From contig JAHLKH010000038.1 of the NCBI GenBank assembly GCA_025526915.1, positions 62,001 through 126,000 on the forward strand: DNA of 64,000 nucleotides, read 5' to 3'. The DNA is from Entophlyctis helioformis (taxonomy: Eukaryota > Chytridiomycota > Chytridiomycetes > Chytridiales > Chytriomycetaceae). Positions within the stretch are counted from its first letter, which is position 1. The number at the start of each line of letters is the position of its first letter. Shown in pieces: positions 21,629-33,258 of this stretch. A program made the position numbers and the translations under genes. The notes under the pieces were generated by a model. The model was given only the letters and a program-made list of their open reading frames with translations. It was not told where the DNA came from and made no database searches.

Positions 21629-21720
21629 CTTGCAGCACCACCACCAGCACAATATGAATCGGGGAACCTCCCGATCGACCTAACGGGTCACTTTTTCTTA
21701 CGAGAAAGGTAAGCACTTCG
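21629..21720 (+). ncRNA. Candidate Fanzor right end / guide-RNA scaffold
   Basis: TnpB and Fanzor guide RNAs are normally transcribed from the 3' end of the nuclease gene and the adjacent element end. Directly behind this stop codon lie the 23-bp repeat copy (21667-21689), whose GACC and GGTC arms can pair, and a second perfect hairpin TTTCT-TACG-AGAAA at 21694-21707. The start, end and strand of any RNA are not determined by the sequence; the placement is inference from the family. Confidence 0.35.
21667..21689 (+). repeat. 23-bp direct repeat, downstream copy
   Basis: Exact copy of 7457-7479, 39 bp after the Fanzor stop codon; the other copy lies 124 bp after the SDR stop codon. Both copies have the same orientation and bracket 14.2 kb. 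Flanking bases differ on both sides, so the conserved unit is sharply bounded. Confidence 0.8.
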
Positions 21721-21892
21721 TCAGATGTGCCTCGCCCGCTTGTCGTCGCATGCTTGTTGCTGACTCGAACCTTCCATCGTGTGATGTGCGGGCTTGCATT
21801 CGACGCTTCTCGGGTCGAATCCAATTCCAAAACGCTTGGCAATTGTTTGAATGTCGGGCCATTTGCCCGCGGTTTGCCGGCATTCCCTCGCC

Positions 21893-22601
21893 CTATTGCC
21901 CACCCCTCGGCAGCGCACTCTCCACGATCCTGCGAAACGTGAGCGACACACGCCGCCCACGCTCAATGACCACATCGCCGGCCGTCTCGACCGTTTCTTT
22001 GGAGATGCAGTGGGTCATGCCGTATCTCGCATGGCCCTGCATGACAAGCAGCGACCGCGGCGGCAGGTGCACAGGCACCGACTCTGCCGTTGCCGTGTCG
22101 GTGAATGTCATGATGCAGGGCGTGAGCAGCGACAGGGACGTGACGACCGGCCCAAAGGCCATCGAGTCGACATGCGGCATGATGCTTTGTGGTTGTTGCA
22201 GACATGAATGCCGCATGCATGCCATTGCAGACGGGATCAGCCATCGGTCCGTGCCAGCGAGGCCGTGTCCATTGCGCATTGCCCACGGCTCACCCTTGGC
22301 CCAGATCGTACTCATTGACAAGCATGTGGTTGGGCGGGCCATCGCCAAAGATGCCATGTGCACGCAGCCGGTCCGAGACGGCCGACACAAAGTCGGGCAG
22401 ATCGCCCAGCCGCTGCTCAACCAGCCGGCTTCTGAAGGAGAAGAGGAAGCCGTACTGCTGCGTGCGCCGCCTCAGCTCTGGGTTGGGCGGGCGGCCGTGG
22501 CCGGACCACGGCTGTGCATCGATTGCGTGCACCAGCTGCTGCTCTTCGAGCGGACTCACAAAGTCGAGCAGCAGCTCGAGTCCCTGAGGCAGCAGCTGCA
22601 T
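21893..22601 (-). CDS. AlkB-like Fe(II)/2-oxoglutarate dioxygenase
   Basis: Two exons (22601-22294, 22184-21893) give about 199 residues. The double-stranded beta-helix core shows the substrate-lid region NHMLVNEYDLGQG, the iron ligands HxD in IMPHVDS, a distal histidine in GMTHCISK, and the 2-oxoglutarate-binding arginines in RRVSLTFRRI. VPVHLPPRSLLVMQG is typical of the ALKBH6/ALKBH8 branch. It lacks the methyltransferase domain of animal ALKBH8. Such enzymes demethylate or hydroxylate nucleic acids; the substrate is unknown. Its 3' end faces the Fanzor 3' end. Confidence 0.85.
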
Positions 22602-22750
22602 GTCTGGCGGTCGCTGAACTGAGGGGCAGCGAGGGCGTATGAGGGGTGGGCAATAGGGCGAGAGTGTCACGTGACTATGATGGCACAAACTCGAAGCCGC
22701 CTGCGTGGCCGCTTGCCGAACCAACCGACAACCACACAACCACACACACC

Positions 22751-23478
22751 ATGCTCATCAAGGTCAAGGTCAGCAAGCAGCGGCTGTCTGTCTGTTGGCC
22801 TGTTGGCCTGCCTGCTTGCCTGCCTGGCACTGTTGCGCTAACCGACTGCTGCTCAAACTGCCGTTCGCCGCACTCCGCTCCAGACGTTGACGGGAAAGGA
22901 GGTGCGTTCGTGATCACCAGCAGCAACCCTGGCCACAGCGCCAAGCGCCGAGTTCAGCCGCAGTGCCGCTCTCTGGGCCATGCACGACCCCTGCGCTAAC
23001 TGCTGCCCGTCTGCCACCCACCCACGGACTGCCGATGCCGTGCGGATGCCAACAGATTGAGATTGACATTGAGCCCAACGACAAGGTGGAGTCTCTGTGC
23101 CGACGAAGCCTTGGCTGATATGATGATGTCTGGGCTGCCAGAACTGACGAGGAGGCCCGCGCTGCAGGTTACTCGCATCAAGGAGCGTGTCGAGGAGAAG
23201 GAGGGCATTCCGCCTGCGCAGCAGCGGTGCGTCTGGCCACACTTGCGACTGCGATCTGTGCCGTGGCCGTTGAACTGACCTGGATGAATGCACACCAGTC
23301 TCATCTTTGGCGGCAAGCAAATGTAAGCGGCTGTTGTGTCGAATGCCGCTCTGCAGGCTTGGCACTGCGACTGACACGGCTGCTGTGGTCCAGGGTTGAC
23401 GACAAGACTGCGGCCGACTACGGCATCGAGGCCGGCACGGTGCTGCACCTTGTGCTTGCCCTGCGTGGCGGATTCTGA
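22751..23478 (+). CDS. RUB1: NEDD8 / RUB1 ubiquitin-like modifier
   Basis: Six short exons (22751-22768, 22884-22901, 23056-23085, 23168-23226, 23299-23322, 23394-23478) encode 77 residues: MLIKVK, TLTGKE, IEIDIEPNDK, VTRIKERVEEKEGIPPAQQR, LIFGGKQM, and a C-terminus LALRGG followed by one Phe. The pattern is NEDD8 rather than ubiquitin (MLIKVKTLTGKEIEIDIEP). The final Phe must be trimmed to expose the Gly-Gly for conjugation to cullins. Exons 1 and 2 are only 18 nt each. The start codon is preceded directly by a CA-rich leader (CCACACACACC). Confidence 0.96.
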
Positions 23479-23649
23479 AGCGTGCCCTGAATGAACAGAC
23501 ACGATGCTGGCACCCATAAAAGCCTCCGTCATTTCAGCCGTCTCAAGCTATCAGGTCGTGTCGCGACGGCCAAAGGGGTTGAATGTGGAACGATCACGGA
23601 TCAAGTGGTGGAATGTGTCTTCAGTACAAGTGGAAGAAGCACGGCGTGT

Positions 23650-24809
23650 TTACGAACGGGGCTTCTCCTTCTTCTCCTTCCAGAGAGCGAGGAGAGCGAC
23701 ACCAGAGACCTTGACAACCTTGAAGCGGATACCGGGAAGATCACCAACGGCCTTGCCCTTGCGACCGAAACCGGCAATGAGAACCTCGTCCTATTTGCGT
23801 GCAGGCCATGTCAGTCTCGATATGCATGCTCGCGCCATACATGCGCGATCGGCAGCAACACTTACGTTCTCCTCAATGAAGTTGAGACAACCGTCGTTGG
23901 GGACAAAGGCAGACACCTTCTTGGCGTTCTTGATGAGCTGGGCACGGATACACTTACGAATAGCAGAGTTGGGCTGCTTAGATTCGACACCGCTGTGGAC
24001 AAGAGGAGCACATGTCAGTCAGCGGTCTCGTCGTCGTCGTCAATAGAGGCGATTGGGATTCACAGAGCGGACCGGTTGAACATCCAGCAGCCGTTTGCAC
24101 AGATATGCTCCTGGCCATTTGTCCTGGTCCGGTCCCCAAGCGTCCACCTCCCCACATGCCAGCCGCAGCAACGTACATCTTCTCGAGAACGATACCCTTG
24201 GCGTGCGAAGAGCCACCAAAGGGAGAGTACTTGTACGAGGTGCCAAGGGCAGCCTTGTTGTAGGCCTTGTCGGCCCAGCGCTGCTCGCGACGGTGGGTGC
24301 GGAGCTTACGCGCGGCTTGGAGTCCTCTCGGCTTGCACCTAGCAGAGGTTGAACAGCCAGCACGAAGCGGTCGACGGTGAGTATCATCAGGCCATTGGTG
24401 GACGTTGCAGACAGCACCGACAGCAAAGCCGGCTTGCGGCAGACGGGCGGACAGGGAGCGCCGGGGCAGTCGGCCATGTGCTCGTGCTGCTGTTGGCGCC
24501 AACTGCTGCTGCTGCTGTTGTGTCGCTGTTGTGTTGTGTTGCTGCTGCTGCTGGCTGGAGAATCGACTCGATTCAGCATCGTCCAAGCCAGGAGCCAGCC
24601 AGGTCATCCCATCCCATCCCATCCCATCCATCCAGTCCGTGGATGATGTTGGCGACGGCCGGTGTGCATGTGGATGCGTCTGTGTGTCCTTGTGGATGCC
24701 ATCTGCGCCCGTGTCGATGCTCCCCACGCCCGCCTGCCCAAGTCCTTGCCATCCGTCTGCCTGTTCGTTGTCGTTGGCACGCAGACGCATTTGGTACGTA
24801 CTTGCCCAT
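23650..24809 (-). CDS. RPS23: 40S ribosomal protein S23 (uS12)
   Basis: Four exons (24809-24802, 24338-24177, 23992-23866, 23790-23650) give 145 residues, the family length. The start is MGK from an 8-nt first exon, followed by [35 protein letters not shown], the decoding-centre loop [24 protein letters not shown] and the terminal KEKKEKPRS. uS12 monitors decoding on the small subunit. A first exon that codes only ATG and a fragment of codon 3 before a long intron is common in ribosomal protein genes. Intron 1 (463 nt) holds CTG/CAG and CATCC repeats. Confidence 0.97.
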
Positions 24810-24972
24810 TTTTCTGATGTGAGTGTAAGGTGAAGCCGCAAATCCAAAATCTGGTGTTGGTCAAACGAAATTTCATTTTTCGCCATTCAAACTTTGTGCG
24901 AGACGGAGCGGCACAGCGACGCCAAATCTCGACAGCGATCGCAGAGCAGACCAGGGCAGAGATCGCAGAGCA

Positions 24973-26902
24973 TCACTTGCCCTCGTCCTTCTTCTTCTTG
25001 GCTTCCTCCTCCTCCTCTGCACTCTTGCTGCCGCCCTGCAGCGCAGACTGGATCCGCGGGTCGTTGGGGTTGACGCCAGGAAGCGAGTTGAGCACCGAGC
25101 TCATAAAGTTGGGGTCAATGCCGCCAGATGCACCGCCCGTCGCGTCGCCCATCGACATGGCTATTGCGCGCGCCATCGCCTCGTCCTCGTCAAGCATCTC
25201 GACATCCTCCGACTGCCATTGCACGTTGATCCGATGCATCATCCAGCCAAGCAATTTGTCAGCCCAAAGCACTCGGCTCACAGCCATGCGGCAACAAGTC
25301 CGAAACTTACAGCGGCAGGAGCAGGAGCAGCTCGGTCGCCCATGGACATGGCAAGTGCCTGTGCAAGCATGTCGTCTTCGATCGTGCCACCACCTGCGGC
25401 AGCGCCTGACGACGAGCCGCCCGCAGGTGCAGCTGCATCGCCTGGACCGGCCGTCTTCTCTTGTCTTGCACGCTCCTCCTCCATCGAGATGCGGAGAGCC
25501 TGCCACGTGCAAACACGAGCCACTTTGCATCAGCTGTGCATACACGCAATCCCTGGCAGCAAAGATTGCAAGCAGTCGCTCACCAGGGCAAGCTCCGGGT
25601 CCAGGTTGGGATCAACGCCAAACTCGAATCCAGAGCCGCTCGAGATGCCTGGAGGAGGGCCGTCCTCGCCAGAGATGATGGGCGAAGAGATCAGAATGTC
25701 GCTGATAATGTGCGGGCCAGGCGGGATCGTGACGAGGTGGCTGCATCCGACAGTCCGCCGCCCAGCAAGGGCCATGACATCCGGTCCAAGGCAGACACTC
25801 GCCGCCGCGCACAGCCAGCCACGGCATCGTCCACACATCGCGCACCTGTTGTCGCTGTTGTTGACATCCGCAATGAACGCCTCAAGCTTGGCCGTGTTCT
25901 CTGCCTCTTCGCCAAAGTTGACAATATCCACGGCAATGTTGTTCTTTTTCAGCTTCTTGGCAAGCTTGGACAGCTCCTCGTCGTCCTCAAAGATGGGGCT
26001 GCCAACAAAAGCAATGATACGCTGGCGTTGGTTCTTGTTTTGGCGGTGCTTGAGCACGAGCTGTTGATGGCAGGCAGAAGGCAGCGCGCCACCCAGTGCC
26101 ACGAGAGTGAGTGAGTGTGCAGTCATTCAACGAGAGCAGGCCACCAGCATGAACATCCTACCTGTGCGATCTGAAGACCAGTGCCCAGGTTGATCTTGCC
26201 TGAAATGTTGATGCCGTGCAGGGCAGACAGGATCTTGCCAATGTCCTGAGTGGGTGTCACAAGGACGGTGGGACTGAGCACCAGGAGGCAGGAATCACGC
26301 CGATCCAAGACCAGCACAGCAGGATGATGAACGTGTGTCAGCAGGCAAGCAGTGTTTCGAACGCACACAAGGGCCAAAGCAGTCCAAGTCCAACTGCTGA
26401 ACGTACGATTTTCCAGCCATGGTGAGCAGGCCGACCGTGTTCTCGGGGTTGCTCTGGGTCTTTGCGTTGAAGAGCAGCGGCACAGCGTCGTTCTGGGCCT
26501 CAATGCGGGTTGGCGTGTAGTCGCCATTGCGCATCCACTCTGAGTTGTCGACGCTGGCTCGGTTTGCCAGCCAGCCAGTCAATCAACCAGTTATACAGAC
26601 AGCGGGCAGACAGACAGCGGGCCGACAGACGTGGGCCAGGGGCACGGCGAACGCGACGTCGCCAGATGTTGAGGCGGGCAGGCAAGCGAGCCAGGGTCGA
26701 CAAGGGCAGGGCGTGGCGGGGCAGGTGCGCCATGGCATGCCGTCGGGGGAAGAGGAAGGTGCAGGGGCAGGTGCAGGTGCAGGCGCAGGCGTCAGTAGTC
26801 ATGGCGCACAGCCAGCCGGGCAGGCGTGTCCGGCAGCCTTGGCACGCAGACCGCCAGCCACAGGCAGCCGACTCACACAACCACGGTCGCTTCGAGCACC
26901 AT
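24973..26902 (-). CDS. RPN10: 26S proteasome regulatory subunit RPN10 (PSMD4)
   Basis: Seven exons (26902-26877, 26553-26407, 26273-26162, 26060-25846, 25740-25584, 25499-25311, 25212-24973) give 361 residues. An N-terminal von Willebrand A domain begins [20 protein letters not shown] and includes [19 protein letters not shown] and [19 protein letters not shown]. Two ubiquitin-interacting motifs follow ([14 protein letters not shown] and [14 protein letters not shown]), then a Lys/Glu tail. RPN10 is a ubiquitin receptor at the proteasome base-lid junction. Length and domain order are normal. Confidence 0.96.
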
Positions 26903-26979
26903 TTGTCGATTGCGATTCGGCCGGCAACCTCAAATTTCGACTTTGAGGCTCCAACTTTGACTTCCACTGGCGGCATTCA

Positions 26980-29276
26980 ATGGGCATCGGCGGCCTCACC
27001 ACGTTCATCAGCACCAACCATCCCCGTGTGGGCGAGGATGTGCCGCTGGACACTCCGCAGGCATTCATCATCGACGGCAACTCGCTGGTCCACCATCTGG
27101 CCCTCTGCTTCGACTGGAGCCTGGGAGGTACTCGTGGGCTGGGCACTGTTTGGCACCTCGTGGTCTCAACGGCGCATCCGACTCACACTCTCTCGCCATG
27201 CGAGCAGCGCATTATGGCCAGCTCGCCTGGCTGCTGCAGGACAAGAGCCGCCAGCTGGCTTGCGCCCGCGGATCGCAGCACTCGCTAACGTTCGTCTTTG
27301 ACGGCCCGCTGCCCGCCTACAAGGTGTCTGAGCGCTTGAAGCGCAACGCACAAAAGGTCGAGCGGCTGCAGCTGGTCGTTCAGGCTGCGCTCAGCGGCAC
27401 CGTGGCTGGCGCCTGGTCGACGTTTGCTGTTAGCAACCTGCTCGCCTCGGCTGCATCCATCTTGCCGCCCATGACCATGAATCTGGCTGTCCACTCTCTC
27501 AAGGAGGCCGGATACAACGTGGTCGTCTCGGAGATCGACGAGGCCGACGCACACATCGCTCGGCTGGCTCGCGAGTCCAACGGCATCGTCTTGAGCCGCG
27601 ACTCGGACTTTTACGTCCTCGACGTCCCGTACTTTGTGCCCATCGACGTCGTCTTTCCGATCGTCATTGGGCAGCTGTCTCGGCCACCGTCCTCAGAGCT
27701 GTCAATCGCAGACGCTGCAGTCCAGGGAGCAGCCGATCTCACAAGCCGCACGGTCCTGAGAGCAGTCAACCGCAGCCATCTGGCAGACGCCATGCGGATC
27801 CATCCCGACCATCTCCCACTTCTGGCCGTGCTGGCTGGATACGATCTCGGCACCGATCCCAGCCTAGAGACCCTTTTTGCATCCCTGCAGCTCCACATCA
27901 ACCGCAAGAAATGGCCAGTGATCCTGTCCCTTCTGCGGCCGCTGTCGTGCATCCCGGTCGAGTCTGCCATCTCGTCGCTCTCCAAGCGCATGGCTTCATC
28001 TGCTCGGCTCCAGGGAAAGCTGACTGCCGCGTTCGAGGCGGCCGTCCTGCACTTTGGCAAGCATCCCGACACCAATCTGACGCAGATTAGCGATGCAGCT
28101 GCGTCGGCCGACCCTGTGCCCACATCCCCTGTCTCGGTCGATCCATTCCTTGCAACACTCAAGACGCTCGCGTCCAATGGATCAGTGCATTCGCGGCTTA
28201 TTGAGGTCTACCGCGATCATGTCTTTTGGGGGCCTCCGTCCCTGGAGGACGACTACAAGGACAGTGCCTGGAAGGTGTCGCTGCCCATCCGCCAACTTGC
28301 GTATGTCATTCTGGGATGCGAGCCAGAAACCCCCATCACAGAGCACTGGCGAAAGGGCGACAGCATGGGGTCCTCGGCCGTGCTCCCCGAGACACTCCCG
28401 GCACATTTGAACCTGGCATCCATCACGACGCATGCGAGCTGGAAGCATGCCTTTGCAACTCTCCTGCCAGGCTCCTTTGCAGAGTCGTGCAGCAGCCTCG
28501 ACAGCATGTACTGGCCGCTTGTCCTCGCACTTCGTTACATCATTGATGTGCGGTACAAGGCTGGCCAGAGCGTTGGAAACCACGAGTTGAATGCATGGGT
28601 GTGTGCTGGCACGCTCGCTCTGCACCGCAATCTGGCCCATGCCAGTTTGGCATCCGCACACAAACCTGTTTTCGCGTCCAAGGCAACACCCCCAGTCACA
28701 CGAGCATCGCTGCACGACTTTGCGCAACTCGAGTCCACGCTTAACTCGATGCTCCTGCTCTTCCAGGCTGGCCTTGCTCGCTGTGCTCTGGATACCCCAC
28801 AGCAGCCTCCTCGATCGAAGCGGCATCAAGACCTGGGCTTGTCACAGCACACATTTTGGGCGTGTCTGGACGGACCTGAATTCCATCTGTGCATGGACAT
28901 GGCGCGCAAGGGTGCAGCTCCTGACCAGATCGTGGCTGCACGCGAGCTCTCGACCTCGCCCTCATCCGCTGATCTTGCTTCGGTGGTCCAGCAGGTTTTG
29001 TCTGCCTGTGCCGACGATCAGGACAACGAGAACTCCAAGATTGAGATTGTTGTCGACTACACATCAACGACATCTGCGGCCAAGACCAGGACAAAGAAGC
29101 CACGAGTGAAAACGCCGAAATCCAAGGCGTTGGGCAGCGACAGCAGCACTAACGGCAGCACAAGCAAAGATAGTGGCAGTTGCGACGTCAATTCTAACAA
29201 ACCGACAAGCAGCAGTCGTACGCTTACAGACACGAACGCCGAGAGCGTGCACGTTGCAAAAGACACTGAACAATAG
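26980..29276 (+). CDS. Asteroid-like (ASTE1) XPG-family protein
   Basis: Two exons (26980-27127 and 27205 or 27208-29276) give about 739 residues. The start MGIGGLTTFIS and FIIDGNSLVHHL are the XPG N-region, LTFVFDGPLP is the second acidic site, and SEIDEADAHIARLA with VLSRDSDFYVLDVPYFVPID is the internal region as in Asteroid proteins. A large helical domain and a Ser/Thr/Lys-rich tail follow. Asteroid homologues are PIN-fold proteins; some are structure-specific DNA nucleases in break repair. It diverges from RPN10 with only 77 bp between start codons. It shares ancestry with the N-terminal domain of the Fanzor gene but is clearly a different subfamily. Confidence 0.85.
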
Positions 29277-30044
29277 GCCTGTAGAATGAATGCCCGTGAC
29301 TTTCTTGTCTGTGCACCAGGCGTCCAGATGTGCACACGTGTGCAGTCACATTGCTCGTGACGCAGCACAAACCCTCTCGCATCCCTCAACGGCACCTTTA
29401 CATGTGCATGTGTGCTTGTTGCGCCACTCTTGCTTATCAGCTGGCACGATGAGCCGATACTTTCAGGCCCACTCTCTACCGAATCACGCGACAGACGCCC
29501 TTGGCCTCGTGAACTCATAAACTCCGCCAACACGGCCAAGAGCATCCGTCTCAAAAGCCAACGTCAACGACTCCGACCCAGGCCCGATCCAGCATCGCCC
29601 CTTGTTCACACCAGCCAACCCGCGAAGTCTTACAAGCTACCGCCCAACCCTCCACGCAAGCACGCCTCGACCCGGCCACTCTCAAGCATCAGCGAGCCAC
29701 CGGCCGTCGTCTTTGTTCCACAAGCTTTCACGACTCTGCTGGACACCCAGACTCTCAGCAGCCGCCAACGAGCCATCCGACTCGTGCCCCTTGCCCATTG
29801 TGAGTGCTGTGACGTGCGGTCATGTCCACAAAGCCACACGGCACTTTAAGCTTTCTTACGACTCATCTGGCCTGCATTTATAGTTCTTTCTGGCAACCAT
29901 CCTGTCCAGGACCCAGCAGACGACAAGCAACCAGCAGCCTGCACTCAGGCACACTCCCGACCATCGCTCTCCCGCTGCCCGTATCCACAAGCCGTCTGCC
30001 CTCGCTCTGTGTGTGTGTGCGACCTGTGACGATTCCAACACCCA
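29277..30044. other. Intergenic region between the Asteroid-like and RBR genes
   Basis: The segment contains the 3' end of the upstream gene and the leader of the RBR gene. A plus-strand frame is open from about 29412 to 29849, Pro/Ser/Arg-rich with a possible donor (GTGAGTGC) near 29800, but no domain or comparable protein is recognised. I see no other feature. Confidence 0.35.
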
Positions 30045-33000
30045 ATGACAAGAACGCTCACACGGCAACATCACGCACATCCACCAAGAGACCCGCCACC
30101 AGCGACATCCAATCGTACCACTGCAGCGGCCAGCAGCTCCCCCTCAATCTCAAGCAGCATCCGCAGCATCCTCCCTCGCAGCGTCGCCCAGCGCTGGCTC
30201 TTGCTATCCGCCACTGAGAGCGACACCGGCAGCGACACCGACACCGACACGCTCGCCCTCGACCAGGAGCAGCACCCTCTCGTTCACAATCCTCCATTCG
30301 TGTCTGGCACGGCCGACGACAGCAGCTCGGGTGCCGACAGCGACAGCGACAGCAGCCAGCTCGAAAGCCGTCTCTCCAAACAGCAGGGCAGCAGCACCCT
30401 GAACACGATCCGCCCCTTGGCCGATCCAGCAGACGATCCGTCCGTCCAGGCCATCAAATCTCTGGTTCGCCGCCTGGTTTATCTTCATCTCGTAAGTCGA
30501 CTGTGCGTTTGTTCGTGGTGTCCAACCCATGTGTCCACCGACCAGCCAGCCAGCCATCCATCCATCCAGCCATTTCATATCCCGTGTGGTCTGCCGTGTG
30601 TTGTGGTTGTTTGCACAGCTCCCATCTGGCACATTGGTGTGCCTTGGTGGTGCCTTGCGCTCGTCTCCTTCACCGCCTCCAGCCCCCCGGCCCCCTATCT
30701 GCCCACCCCTGGCTTTGGGCCGCCGTGCATGGCAGCTCCTCGATGGGGCGTGGCTGGCCGCTGGCTGGGACGGCGCCGCTCTGATGGCATCGCATCCAAT
30801 CGCCTGCGCACAGACTTACACACGCACTTGCATTTCATCCATCTGTCGCGCGCGTGCTTATCGCGTGCTGCTTGCTCCGCCATTGCGAATTCCGGCATGG
30901 CCTCACCATCTGGCTCTTCTCCATCTGGCTCTTCTCCATCTGGCCCATCTGGCGGTGCCCTGTCGCCAACCCACATGGGCACTGCGCTGGCCTGTCTGCC
31001 ACCTGGTCTCTCTCGGCTCTCTGTGCTGCTCTCTGACCATGCCGCCACGCCTTGGTCTCATGGCCACGCCTTGGCGTCCACTCATCATCGGGCGTCCACC
31101 TGGCCGCGGGTCTCGGCCGCAGTTCTTTCCGCTTTTTCTGTCGTACCGAATCCTCTTCATCCCCTACACGTTCATCGTCCTCGTCATCTGCATCCAGATT
31201 CTGCTGGCCGTCGACATTCCGCTTCCCAACTCGTCCAGCACAAGAGCCAACATCAACGACATGAACTGTGAGTCTTTCGCCGTCGCCATGCTGGCATGCA
31301 ATGCCATACCATGACGTGCCATACCATGCCGTGCCGTGCTATGACGTGCCATGCTGTGCATCGTCAACCTGCATGCTCCCCCGTGCCTGTCCATGCACGG
31401 GCACGGGCATTGCGATCTGGCCGCAACGTCTGTGTCTCTCGTCATGTGCTGCCTGACGTGCCTGACTCATGCTCTGCCATCCACTCGCCCATCCACCCAT
31501 TCATCGATCCACCCGCCCGCCATCTCGCCCATCATCGTCGCTGCATTTCACACGCCGTCCGCCTCATCAACTCACCGCCCAATCTGTCATCCTGTCATTC
31601 AACACTGCGTTGTCACCGCAACGACGCTCTCTCGCTCTCTCGCCTGCTCTCGCCCGCCCTCTGCACGCCCTTGGACACGCCCATCATGGCCCTGTGGACA
31701 GCAGACCTGGACATGGAGCGTCTGCTGACGAGATGCAGCATCTGCTTTGACGCCTCGCACGACTTTTGCCTCAAGAGCTGCAAGGACCAGTTCTGCCGCA
31801 ACTGCTTCCAGCGCTATGTCGCCCAGCTGGTCCGCAACTCGTGGGGCCTGTCCGTCCTGCCCGTCACCTGCCCTGTCTGCCAAGACCCCCTCGACCAGTG
31901 CGAGTGGCAGAATGTAAGCTTCCCCGTGGCACTGCCACATTGCTGGTCTCGTCCGCTCTGTGATCTGGCCGCTTCGCGTCCGAAATCTGGCTGACGCAAG
32001 TTTGCCATGCCATGCCATGTGACTTTGCTGGTGCCATTTGCGTCGGGTTGCAATCAACGACAACCAGTACGTCGAGGCCGAAACCGTCAAGCTCTACAAC
32101 AAGTACAATCGGCCCTACCGTCCCATGACCCGTGCATGCGGTGTCTGCTGCAGCGACATTGTCTGTGCACCTGCACCCATTTTTGAACACCACATCCGCG
32201 AGAGGTAACGCTCGCAATCCCATTCCACTCGATGATGTGTGCAAGTGTGTGCACCACCTCTGACTGACTCGTTTTCTGCGGCGGTGTACTCGCTGTGTGC
32301 ACAACTTGTGCATGCCCTTGTTTCTTCGGAATGGCTGCTTGGTTGCTCACCGTCAGACGCTTTGAAGAGATCCATTCCATCCTTGAAGACCTGCTGACCG
32401 TTGACGGCCACATCAACTTCTTCTCGTTCAACACCCTCGCCAAGTACCAGGCAGACGTCAGCAGCCACATGAAGGGCGGCAAGACTGGCGTTGCCGAGAT
32501 CTACACGTACATTATGCGTGATGTGCGCGACAGCTTGGAGCACAGGTATGCATGCCCAACTCTGGCTCTCCATGTCGAAGAGCTCGCTGCTGACCGATAC
32601 CGCCAATGCATTCACTCTCCATCGCAGACCCCAATCCATGACGCGTAACATTGACGAGATGATGGCATCCCTGTCACACATCTCGCAGCTCTTTCTCTCG
32701 CTCGAGCACCGCCCCGGGAAATGGAAGGAGCTCCAGTTCCAGCATGTCAACATGTTTCCTCAGGCAGTTTGGTAAGCACGCCAGTCCAGAGACTCGCCGT
32801 AAGCGGTTTGTGCACCTGGCTGACACTTTCCAACCGTTCTGTTCGCCCGCCGCAGCCTGACATGCCACAGCTCCGTGTGTTTCTCATGCGGCGCGACGCC
32901 ATACCATACGGGGCAGTCGTGCACAGAGAGCATTCAGCAGACCATCTCGCTTGGCGGCTCATCGGACGCGATTGCAAGCTTGCGATGGAAGCTTATGAAC

Positions 33001-33258
33001 GGCAAGCGATGCCCCAACTGCTCAATCTTGATTAATCGCGAAGAAGGATGCAACAAGGTCGACTGCCTGTTCTGCGGGCACAAGTTCTGCTGGCAGTGCC
33101 TTGGCAAGTTTGATAATGGCGGATGCGGCTTCTATCGATGCCAGCTCGGGGGCGTGACGGACGACACCGCCACAGGGCACTCCAAAGGCAGCGACGATTC
33201 GCCAGAGCTTGGCGTGCCCAACATGATGGACATCCAGGCCAAGTGGCAAAAGGGATAG
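30045..33258 (+). CDS. RBR-type E3 ubiquitin ligase with N-terminal membrane segment
   Basis: Seven exons (30045-30491, 31123-31267, 31702-31913, 32068-32204, 32357-32545, 32628-32771, 32856-33258) give about 558 residues. A Ser/Asp-rich disordered N-terminus leads into a hydrophobic segment split by intron 1 (VYLHL then FFPLFLSYR and FIVLVICIQILLAVDI), probably one or two membrane spans. RING1 is CSICFD...CRNCFQRY...CPVC, the IBR is CLTCHSSVCFSC...HTGQSC, and RING2 is CPNCSILINREEGCNKVDC with the candidate catalytic cysteine in the GCNKVDC stretch, then CGHKFCWQC. RBR ligases form a ubiquitin thioester on RING2. The target is unknown. Intron 1 is about 630 nt, long for this locus. Confidence 0.88.

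Noticed and set aside
21755..21830. tRNA-like B-box words (GGTTCGAGTC, GGATTCGACC) on the minus strand behind the Fanzor gene
   Set aside because: The flanking bases do not pair into a T-stem or acceptor stem, and no A-box or anticodon arm is found, so no tRNA is called.
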